NCBI GenBank assembly: GCA_947311455.1
Contig: CAMZKY010000107.1
Span: forward strand, 1 to 5,797
Reading direction: 5' to 3'
DNA: 5,797 nucleotides
DNA from: an uncultured Marinosulfonomonas sp.
GTDB lineage: Bacteria; Pseudomonadota; Alphaproteobacteria; Rhodobacterales; Rhodobacteraceae
Shown: positions 1 through 5,027 of the stretch, piece by piece
Layout: every line of letters starts with the position of its first letter
How positions within the stretch are numbered: the stretch's first letter is position 1
Position numbers and translations under genes: made by a program
Notes under the pieces: generated by a model
Seen by the model: only the letters and a program-made list of their open reading frames with translations
Databases searched by the model: none
Told to the model about the DNA's origin: nothing

Positions 1-751
1 CGCCCAGATCACCGACAAAATTCGGATGCCGGTTATCCATGTAATCCTGCCGACGAAACGCCACCGCCACAGGCAGGTTATGCGTTGCTGCAAACGTCGC
101 CAGCTCATCCGCCGCCCGTTGTGACCAGCCCGCGCCACCCACAACAACAAGCGGATTTTCTGCCGTCTTTAAACGTTCCAAAACCGCCTTGGCTTGTGTG
201 TTTAATTCTGGCGCTACTTTCCGGACCATTGCGGGCAAATCCGGCACATCTGCCACGCCGCTTAGCATATCTTCGGGCAGCGCCAAAACCACAGGCCCCT
301 TGCGCCCTGAATTGGCCAGATGAAACGCGCGGCTTATATATTCAGGCAGGCGTTCAATCTGATCCACCTCGGCCACCCATTTGGCAATCGGAGCAAAAAA
401 CGCACGGTAATCCACCTCCTGAAATGCCTCACGATCACGATGTCCACGGGCAATCTGGCCCACAAACACCACCATCGGCGTGCTATCCTGCTTGGCCACA
501 TGCACCCCCGCCGACGCGTTCGTCGCCCCCGGCCCACGGGTCACAAAAACCACCCCGGCCTGTCCGGTCAGCTTGCCATAAGCCTCGGCCATCATCGCTG
601 CGCCGCCTTCGTGACGGGTGACGATATTTTCAATTCCACTTTCATAAAGCCCGTCCAAAGCCGCCAAAAAACTTTCGCCCGGAACCGAGAAGACCCGCTT
701 AACCCCTTGAATTACCAGCTGATCTGCCAATATTTTTCCACCATGCCGCAT
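1..751 (-). CDS. Thiamine-diphosphate-dependent enzyme, acetolactate synthase large-subunit-like (partial, C-terminus off the left edge)
   Basis: The reading frame opens at ATG 751 and stays open to the left edge, giving the first 250 residues; complete family members are usually about 550 aa. Residues 1-170 form the N-terminal TPP-binding (PYR) domain. Visible motifs are VPGES at 23-27, RHEGGAA at 46-52 (E48 is in the position of the glutamate that activates the thiamine ring), TRGPGATN at 71-78, QDSTP at 88-92 and FQEVD at 110-114. Residues from about 185 (PLVVVGGAGW at 200-209) begin the central domain, which binds FAD in true acetolactate synthases. A Shine-Dalgarno AAGGAT (763-758) lies 6-7 nt upstream and supports this start. 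The enzyme family condenses or decarboxylates 2-oxo acids such as pyruvate. No ilvN-type regulatory subunit is visible, so a biosynthetic AHAS role is unproven and a catabolic or side-activity enzyme is equally possible. Family assignment is firm; the substrate is not known. Confidence 0.9.
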   Translation of the reverse strand, partial: MRHGGKILADQLVIQGVKRVFSVPGESFLAALDGLYESGIENIVTRHEGGAAMMAEAYGKLTGQAGVVFVTRGPGATNASAGVHVAKQDSTPMVVFVGQIARGHRDREAFQEVDYRAFFAPIAKWVAEVDQIERLPEYISRAFHLANSGRKGPVVLALPEDMLSGVADVPDLPAMVRKVAPELNTQAKAVLERLKTAENPLVVVGGAGWSQRAADELATFAATHNLPVAVAFRRQDYMDNRHPNFVGDLG

Positions 752-757
752 TGGACT

Positions 758-763
758 ATCCTT
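758..763 (-). promoter_or_regulatory. Ribosome binding site of the TPP enzyme, overlapping the preceding stop codon
   Basis: The minus strand reads TAAGGATAGTCCAATG: the VOC gene's TAA (764-762) shares bases with the AAGGAT Shine-Dalgarno of the next gene. This arrangement favours translational coupling and fixes the ATG at 751 as the start. An ATG at 744 is out of frame with the conserved protein. Confidence 0.7.
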
Positions 764-1148
764 ATATTTTATTTGAAATTTCAATCAGGTTGCCATCCGG
801 ATCACGCAGATACAACGATAGGATCGGCCCCGTCGCACCCGTGCGTTTGATCGGCCCTTCAATCACCAAGCCCCCCAAATGATACTGCCAATCCGCCAAG
901 GGTGACGCACTTAAGAAACATAAATCCGCCGACCCTGCCATGGCGCGTTTCGCCTTTGGGTCATATTCTGCCCCCGCCTGATGCAGGTTGATCTTTTGCT
1001 CACCAAACATCAGCGCCCATCGGGTTGAGCCATCGGCGGATATGAATTTTTCAGGCTCCATCCCCAACACATCACGGTAAAACGTAACCGAGCGATCAAT
1101 GTCGGCCACGGTTAAAACCAGATGATCCAACCCTCCAACTGACACCAT
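762..1148 (-). CDS. VOC-superfamily (glyoxalase/bleomycin-resistance fold) protein, GLOD5-like
   Basis: 128 aa, the usual length of a single-domain vicinal-oxygen-chelate protein of two beta-alpha-beta-beta-beta modules. The first module has LDHLVLTV at 7-14 and FYRDVLGM at 23-30, then KINLHQAG at 52-59. The second has GSADLCF at 72-78, RTGATGPI at 102-109 and RDPDGNLIEIS at 115-125. H9 and E123 occupy usual metal-ligand positions and H56 is a further candidate. D75 sits where many family members have a histidine, so the metal site may be atypical. The spacing of KINLH, GSADLC and RTGATGPI resembles glyoxalase-domain protein 5. Start ATG 1148 has a GGGGA Shine-Dalgarno 7 nt upstream (1160-1156). 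The gene lies 10 nt before the TPP enzyme and is probably cotranscribed with it, which hints at a small oxo-compound substrate; the actual reaction cannot be read from sequence. Confidence 0.9.
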   Translation of the reverse strand: MVSVGGLDHLVLTVADIDRSVTFYRDVLGMEPEKFISADGSTRWALMFGEQKINLHQAGAEYDPKAKRAMAGSADLCFLSASPLADWQYHLGGLVIEGPIKRTGATGPILSLYLRDPDGNLIEISNKI

Positions 1149-1165
1149 CTTTCTTTCCCCGATTC

Positions 1166-1195
1166 TGTGCTGCTGTTATGGTTTCACCATGCACA
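1166..1195 (-). promoter_or_regulatory. Possible leader hairpin upstream of the VOC/TPP operon
   Basis: In the 147-nt gap between the oxidoreductase stop and the VOC start there is a nested inverted repeat. TGTGC (1166-1170) pairs with GCACA (1191-1195), and inside it ATGGT (1178-1182) pairs with ACCAT (1186-1190) around a 3-nt loop, leaving a one-sided 7-nt bulge. It ends 17 nt before the start codon. It could be a protein-binding dyad or a 5' leader structure, or it could be chance. I could not identify convincing -35/-10 boxes; an AT-rich stretch near 1196-1206 is the only candidate -10 region. Nothing else recognisable is in this gap. Confidence 0.25.
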
Positions 1196-1295
1196 AAAAT
1201 ATTGGCAAAACACAAACCCAAAATCGCGCCCTTGATCCGGATCGCACCCAAAGCCAACAGCACCTAAGGCATGGCCCACAAATCCCGGGGTGGTT

Positions 1296-2345
1296 CTAAA
1301 TTTTTCCAGAAAAAACCGCGGCCACTCCAAACGCATCAGGGATAGAATTGCGCCCCTCCAACACCAGATCTGCCATCACTTGACCAATCTTTGGCGCCAT
1401 GCCAAATCCGGTTTTAAATCCACCATTCACAATGTAATGCCCCGCCCGTTCGGGATAGATCCCCAGCATCGGGGCCATGGTATTACTACGCGGCCGCACC
1501 CCTGCCCACCGTTCCAAAACCTCGGCCCCTGCTAGAAATGGAAACGCGGTAAACACTTTTTCCAGCAAGTCATCCAGCTGCCCGTCCACCTGATCCGGTG
1601 TTTCAAAATACCGCTCCGACGTTGATCCCACAGCCACGGTTCCATCGCTATGCGGAACCACATAAATTCCGTCAGCGAACAGCTGCGGCACCTCTCCGGC
1701 GTCATAGCGCAACACCGCTGATTGCCCTTTCACGCCGTTCCCCACTTCAAAGCCGAACTCTTCGCATAATGCCCGCAATCCACGATATCCTGTCGCCCAA
1801 ACCACCTTGCCTTTGGCCGCATGATCCCCAATCAAAACCTCGCCTCCCAATTCCGCAATCGCCCCCGCTAAACTGCGCGCCGCAGCACGAGGCCGCATGC
1901 GTGCGCTTAGCGTATCATGTACCAGATATCCGGTTTTGGTTCTCGGAGCCCAATCGCCAAACGCATCCGCTTTCACCACATTCCATTCGGCCGCGCCTTG
2001 CCACATCACCTGTGCATCCAGATTACGCTCATGCGACAGCTCCAACATCCGCGCCGTCGCAATCGGCTGCAAACGCCCCACGCGCCCGTAGCCCGAAGAC
2101 ACCCCCGAAAGCGCATCCACCGCGCGCCAATGCTCCGCCGCCATCAGCAAGCTTTCAAGCTGAAATACCTTGACCGCATCCCAACGGTGCGGCGTATGCG
2201 GCGCAAGCGCACCCACCAGCCCACCCGACGATCCCGCGCCCACCGCCACATCATCAATCACCCGCACCTGGGCCCCGCGTTTGGCACAGGCATAGCCAAC
2301 CGACAGGCCGAAAATCCCCGCGCCAATTACCGTCACATCTACCAT
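1296..2345 (-). CDS. FAD-dependent oxidoreductase, DAO superfamily, MnmC(o)-like
   Basis: 349 aa from ATG 2345. The N-terminal dinucleotide-binding Rossmann motif is GAGIFG at 8-13, and the acid ending the second strand is D31. SSGGLVGALAP at 39-49 follows, resembling the ASGN..GALYP segment of the C-terminal oxidase half of E. coli MnmC. The second half shows VVWATGYRG at 181-189 (the strand returning to FAD), GVRPRS at 282-287, and GGFKTGFGMAP at 308-318 near the isoalloxazine. MnmC(o) oxidatively removes the carboxymethyl group from cmnm5(s2)U34 of tRNA. The protein is divergently adjacent to mnmD, the methylase that acts next, and this context supports the MnmC(o) guess. A glycine/D-amino-acid oxidase or ThiO-type role is the alternative. 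A TTG two codons upstream (2351) is also in frame, but the GAAGG Shine-Dalgarno (2357-2353) fits ATG 2345. The protein is probably cytoplasmic; no signal peptide is seen. Confidence 0.85.
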   Translation of the reverse strand: MVDVTVIGAGIFGLSVGYACAKRGAQVRVIDDVAVGAGSSGGLVGALAPHTPHRWDAVKVFQLESLLMAAEHWRAVDALSGVSSGYGRVGRLQPIATARMLELSHERNLDAQVMWQGAAEWNVVKADAFGDWAPRTKTGYLVHDTLSARMRPRAAARSLAGAIAELGGEVLIGDHAAKGKVVWATGYRGLRALCEEFGFEVGNGVKGQSAVLRYDAGEVPQLFADGIYVVPHSDGTVAVGSTSERYFETPDQVDGQLDDLLEKVFTAFPFLAGAEVLERWAGVRPRSNTMAPMLGIYPERAGHYIVNGGFKTGFGMAPKIGQVMADLVLEGRNSIPDAFGVAAVFSGKI

Positions 2346-2382
2346 TGCCAAACCTTCAAAAGCCGCCCATTGTCGTCTGGTT
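2346..2382. promoter_or_regulatory. Short divergent intergenic region between MnmC(o)-like and mnmD
   Basis: Only 37 nt separate the two start codons, and the minus-strand Shine-Dalgarno occupies part of it. Promoters for both directions must therefore overlap each other or lie within the opposite gene's first codons. I looked for sigma-70-like -35/-10 pairs in both directions and found none convincing. The promoter role is inferred only from the divergent geometry. Confidence 0.35.
2353..2357 (-). promoter_or_regulatory. Ribosome binding site deciding the oxidoreductase start
   Basis: GAAGG on the minus strand lies 7 nt before ATG 2345 but only 1 nt before the in-frame TTG at 2351. This selects ATG 2345 as the start and leaves 37 nt between the two divergent start codons. 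Confidence 0.55.
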
Positions 2383-3069
2383 ATGACCTATCCAAATACA
2401 CAAAACCAGAGGGCAAATATCACATGGCAGGCCGATGGCCTACCGGTGTGCGCGCGCTTTGATGATCCGTATTTCTCCATCGATAACGGGCTTGCCGAAA
2501 CCCGCCACGTGTTCCTGTCAGGCAATAATCTGCCTGCACGGTTTGACGATGGATTTCACATTGCCGAACTTGGCTTTGGTACCGGTCTGAACATGTTTGC
2601 CGCACTGCTGGAGTGGCGAAAATCCGGCCAAACCACGCCGCTGCAATTCACCAGTTTCGAGGCTTACCCGATGTCTGCCGATGAAATGGACAAAGCCCTT
2701 TACGCTTTTCCCGAGGCCCATGCCATCAGCGCTCCATTCCTTGAACAATGGCACAGCGGCACGCGCCGCATTACAACAGATGATCTGAATGCAACCATTA
2801 TCATAGGCGACGCCAACCAAACCCTACCCGAATGGAACGGACACGCCGACGCATGGTTTCTCGATGGCTTCAGCCCTGCTAAAAATCCCGAGCTATGGAG
2901 CGCCAATCTGATGCAATCCGTCGCGCGTCACACCGCCGTGTACGGCACTTGCGCCACCTACACAGCCGCTGGTTTCGTGCCCCGCAATCTGGCCGCTGCG
3001 GGCTTTGATGTTACCCGCGTACAAGGCTTTGGCCGAAAACGTCACATGACCGTCGGAATCCTGAAATGA
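2383..3069 (+). CDS. mnmD: tRNA (5-methylaminomethyl-2-thiouridine)(34) methyltransferase MnmD
   Basis: 228 aa, the length of a stand-alone MnmD (DUF752 / MnmC N-terminal domain). It transfers a methyl group from S-adenosylmethionine to nm5(s2)U34 to give mnm5(s2)U34 in the anticodon of tRNAs reading split codon boxes. The SAM-binding Rossmann motif is AELGFGTGLN at 61-70, with the acidic end of the next strand at SFEAYP (91-96). IIIGDANQTLPEW at 139-151 and DAWFLDGFSPAKNPELW at 156-172 are signature blocks; the aspartate in LDGF is in the proposed catalytic position. ATYTAAGFVPRNL (191-203) and GFGRKRHM (215-222) close the fold. In E. coli this domain is fused to the FAD oxidase; here the putative oxidase is a separate divergent gene 37 nt away. 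ATG 2383 lacks an obvious Shine-Dalgarno. Its TGA overlaps the start of the transporter. Cytoplasmic. Confidence 0.93.
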   Translation: MTYPNTQNQRANITWQADGLPVCARFDDPYFSIDNGLAETRHVFLSGNNLPARFDDGFHIAELGFGTGLNMFAALLEWRKSGQTTPLQFTSFEAYPMSADEMDKALYAFPEAHAISAPFLEQWHSGTRRITTDDLNATIIIGDANQTLPEWNGHADAWFLDGFSPAKNPELWSANLMQSVARHTAVYGTCATYTAAGFVPRNLAAAGFDVTRVQGFGRKRHMTVGILK

Positions 3070-3932
3070 GCGGCCAGAACACTCGCCTTGGAATTATCCT
3101 GATGATCGCCACCACCTTGGTTTTTTCGGTGATGGACGGTGTCTCGCGTCATCTGGCGGGGGAATATAACGTCTATATGGTGGTGATGATCCGCTACTGG
3201 TTTTTTGCCGGTTTTGTCATTGCGATTGCTCTGCGCTCCAAGGGTGGGCTGCATGCGGCCCTGCGCCCGAAACACCCCTATTTGCAAACCTTCCGCGCGC
3301 TTTTGCTGGTCGCGGAAATCTGCGTCACGGTGCAGGCTTTTGTGCTTTTGGGTCTGGTCGAAACCCACGCAATTTTTATCAGTTACCCCCTCCTGATTGC
3401 GGCTCTGTCCGGCCCTGTCCTTGGCGAAGCGGTGGGCTGGCGGCGCTGGATGGCGATTGCGATCGGCTTTGTCGGCGTGTTGATCATCCTGCAACCGAGC
3501 ATTACGGTTTTCTCGCCCGCCGCAATAATCCCTGTCATTGCTGCCTTTATGTTTGCACTATACGGCCTGTTAACCCGATATGTGGCCCGCAAAGACAGCG
3601 CCGCGACCAGCTTTTTCTGGACAGGCACCATGGGGGCCATCGGGATAACCGCGATTGGAATGTGGTTCTGGCAACCCATGACAAATGCGGATTGGCTCTG
3701 GATGCTGGCCTCTGCCGCACTTGGAATTCTGGGGCACGGATTGCTGATCAAATGCTATGCGATTGCCGAGGCCAGCGCCGTGCAACCCTTTGCCTATCTA
3801 CAACTGGTTTTCGCCTCCGCCATTGGCATCACCGTGTTCAATGAAGCCCTAAGACCAAATGTGGCCCTCGGCGGCGCAATTGTTGTGGCCGCCGGTTTGT
3901 TTACCCTATGGCGCACAAAACAATCCAGATAG
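3066..3932 (+). CDS. EamA/DMT-superfamily membrane transporter
   Basis: 288 aa with about ten predicted transmembrane helices, at roughly 8-26, 37-56, 75-95, 100-119, 126-143, 151-170, 180-200, 208-228, 238-257 and 265-283. This is the two-repeat, 5+5 helix plan of the EamA (formerly DUF6) family, usual length about 290 aa. Repeat-end signatures are GEAVGWRRW at 120-128 followed by GFVGVLIILQP (134-144), and FNEALRPN at 258-265 followed by a glycine-rich helix. The family exports amino acids, metabolites or drugs across the inner membrane, and the substrate cannot be inferred here. Start ATG 3066 overlaps the mnmD TGA in the sequence ATGA, with GGA about 9 nt upstream, so translation is probably coupled. 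Coupling to a tRNA-modification gene looks like operon convenience rather than shared function. Confidence 0.9.
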   Translation: MSGQNTRLGIILMIATTLVFSVMDGVSRHLAGEYNVYMVVMIRYWFFAGFVIAIALRSKGGLHAALRPKHPYLQTFRALLLVAEICVTVQAFVLLGLVETHAIFISYPLLIAALSGPVLGEAVGWRRWMAIAIGFVGVLIILQPSITVFSPAAIIPVIAAFMFALYGLLTRYVARKDSAATSFFWTGTMGAIGITAIGMWFWQPMTNADWLWMLASAALGILGHGLLIKCYAIAEASAVQPFAYLQLVFASAIGITVFNEALRPNVALGGAIVVAAGLFTLWRTKQSR

Positions 3933-3966
3933 GCTTTCTTCTTTTTCACAAATACCTTTGGGGGTT

Positions 3967-3985
3967 CGGGGGCAAACAGCCCCCG
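3967..3985. terminator. GC-rich hairpin in convergent intergenic region
   Basis: A perfect 7-bp stem, CGGGGGC paired with GCCCCCG, around the loop AAACA. It is very stable but has no T-run directly after it on either strand. It could act as a terminator or 3'-end stabiliser together with the neighbouring hairpin. A second GGGGG (3960-3964) just upstream could compete for the C-run. Confidence 0.45.
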
Positions 3986-3988
3986 TCT

Positions 3989-4015
3989 GCCTGCAAAGGC
4001 AACGCCTTTTCAGGC
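3989..4015. terminator. Long hairpin, likely bidirectional transcription terminator
   Basis: GCCTG-C-AAAGGC pairs with GCCTTT-T-CAGGC around a 3-nt AAC loop: 11 base pairs with one central C/T mismatch. It sits 56 nt after the transporter stop and 25 nt after the DUF1523 stop on the other strand, the place where convergent genes need a terminator. The flanks lack a long T-run on either strand, so termination efficiency is uncertain. Confidence 0.5.
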
Positions 4016-4024
4016 TTCCCCTGT

Positions 4025-4037
4025 GATGCGAAGCATC
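4025..4037. terminator. Small hairpin directly after the DUF1523 stop
   Basis: GATGC-GAA-GCATC forms a 5-bp stem with a 3-nt loop. It begins 3 nt downstream of the minus-strand stop codon at 4041. It may protect or trim the 3' end of the DUF1523 transcript as the first of three consecutive hairpins. It is too short to call a terminator alone. Confidence 0.3.
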
Positions 4038-4040
4038 CCC

Positions 4041-4742
4041 TTACTTTTTACTGCGCCACGTCTCCAGCCATGCCTTGATCCGGCCAATAAAGCCACGTGC
4101 CTGCGCTTTGGCGGCATCGGCGTGATCGTCCACTTTATCCCAAACCTCGCCCGCATCCTCAAGCAACGGATCAACCGAGCGTTCGCGAAATTGCCGCCAC
4201 ATGGCGCGGATAAAGAAATAGGCGATGATCAAGAAGATAAAGAAAAAGATATTGAACCACGGGATAATCCGCACATCCGGCCCCGAAACCTCGCGTATGC
4301 CAACGGCATTGGGGTAAACAGACAGGAATTTGTTGCGCCATCCGTAATGGGTGATGACCGCCCATTTTTCATCAGCCGTGTTTGAAATCAGCGCCGCTGC
4401 CTCGGCTTGCAGGTTGGAGCTGTCGAATTTGAAATAGGGCGGCCAGATCCAGCCGGTGTCTTCATTGCGATACACCATCACACCGGTTGCATCGCGTGGA
4501 ATGAACCCCAGCAAAAATGTCTTTTTGCGTTCCGTATTAATCAGGCGCATATCGCGCGTGGTGTTTTCGGCATTGCCGCTATCGGCTTGGGCATAGAACA
4601 AACGGTTGAAACTGGTGAAATCCATGCGGATAATTTCGGTTGAGGTAACCCGCACAATGTCATGTTGCGGCAACACGTAATGCAGCAAGCCCCCGACAAG
4701 AACAAAGAGAATAACCTTTAGAATGGTCTTAATACGCTGCAT
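4041..4742 (-). CDS. DUF1523 family membrane protein
   Basis: 233 aa. A hydrophobic segment at about 6-24 acts as an N-terminal anchor or uncleaved signal. A soluble region of about 135 residues follows, then a second membrane helix at about 162-180 (WFNIFFFIFLIIAYFFI), then a charged C-terminal tail containing a helical stretch (about 184-233). Likely topology puts the 26-160 region in the periplasm and the tail in the cytoplasm. The blocks LPQHDIVRVTSTEIIRMD (24-41), MVYRNEDTGWIWPPYFKFDSS (89-109) and THYGWRNKFLSVYPNAV (131-147) match what I know of DUF1523, a Rhodobacterales-type family without an assigned function. The start ATG 4742 lies 2 nt after the preceding stop, with GAGGG 6 nt upstream. 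It is the last gene of a tight three-gene operon. No catalytic motif is recognised. Confidence 0.8.
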   Translation of the reverse strand: MQRIKTILKVILFVLVGGLLHYVLPQHDIVRVTSTEIIRMDFTSFNRLFYAQADSGNAENTTRDMRLINTERKKTFLLGFIPRDATGVMVYRNEDTGWIWPPYFKFDSSNLQAEAAALISNTADEKWAVITHYGWRNKFLSVYPNAVGIREVSGPDVRIIPWFNIFFFIFLIIAYFFIRAMWRQFRERSVDPLLEDAGEVWDKVDDHADAAKAQARGFIGRIKAWLETWRSKK

Positions 4743-4744
4743 GT

Positions 4745-5026
4745 TCAGCCCTCATAAAAACTTGTTAGATACAGGATCACCAGAACGATGATCGGCGGAA
4801 TGATAAACACCAGCCAGATCAGCTTTTTGCGCAATCCGCTTTCGTATTCAACCATACCTTCTTTGATATAGGCATCACGGGCCGCCATATCATCCCCGCC
4901 CGGGTGTTTTTCATCCCAGCGGTCTTCCAGCTTTTCGCGCCGCACCGATCGCGAAAAGATCGAAATCATGAAATAGATCGCCGTTAAAAACAGAAATCCG
5001 AAAATTACCAACCGTATCAGCCCCAT
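4745..5026 (-). CDS. Small two-helix membrane protein of unknown function
   Basis: 93 aa. A first membrane helix at about 3-23 is followed by a highly charged linker (about 26-68: SVRREKLEDRWDEK, then an acidic GGDD stretch and a helical YIKEGMVEYESGLRKK), and then a second membrane helix at about 69-88. The basic residues at 26-32 and 66-68 by the positive-inside rule suggest that the linker is cytoplasmic and both termini face the periplasm. Homologues in Rhodobacterales are, as I recall, sometimes labelled 'cation/multidrug efflux pump', but nothing in a 93-aa protein of this design supports that label. The start is 1 nt after the upstream TGA and the stop 2 nt before the DUF1523 ATG; a GGAG Shine-Dalgarno lies inside the upstream gene's last codons. 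This spacing argues for coordinated production with both neighbours. Confidence 0.8.
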   Translation of the reverse strand: MGLIRLVIFGFLFLTAIYFMISIFSRSVRREKLEDRWDEKHPGGDDMAARDAYIKEGMVEYESGLRKKLIWLVFIIPPIIVLVILYLTSFYEG

Positions 5027-5027
5027 A

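Larger units (their letters stand above)
3950..4037. repeat. Intergenic hairpin-rich element, possibly a dispersed Rhodobacterales repeat
   Basis: Between the convergent stop codons at 3932 and 4041 there is no gene but a dense run of inverted repeats: 3967-3985, 3989-4015 and 4025-4037. CCTTTG at 3955-3960 is also complementary to CAAAGG at 3994-3999, so alternative folding is possible. Read on the minus strand, the block goes from a G/C-rich hairpin into CCCCC, AAAGGTATTT and an AAGAAG-rich tail. From memory, similar C-rich/GTATTT/AAGAAG strings recur between genes in Rhodobacteraceae genomes. That part is recollection, not something the single copy here can prove. Confidence 0.45.

Noticed and set aside
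85..850. Long plus-strand open frames (178 and 176 aa) opposite the TPP enzyme
   Set aside because: They are antisense to a strongly conserved coding frame, are Pro/His/Arg-rich, and have no domain-like sequence; they are shadows of the codon bias of the minus-strand gene.
1234..1243. Perfect palindrome GATCCGGATC in the 1149-1295 gap
   Set aside because: Ten-base palindromes arise by chance in GC-rich DNA, there is no second copy nearby, and it lies too far from the start codon to assign as an operator.
1176..1298. Possible amber readthrough of the oxidoreductase: 39 open codons after TAG 1298-1296
   Set aside because: The extension is Cys/Trp-rich and unlike the protein's own composition, no pyrrolysine or recoding signal is seen, and the domain is already complete before the stop.
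1598..2462. Plus-strand frames of 191 and 181 aa opposite the FAD oxidoreductase
   Set aside because: Low-complexity Pro/Arg/His composition and full antisense overlap with a gene carrying clear FAD motifs; no supporting ribosome site.
3042..3751. Minus-strand frames of 150 and 122 aa opposite the EamA transporter
   Set aside because: They are antisense to a clear ten-helix membrane protein and lack recognisable features.
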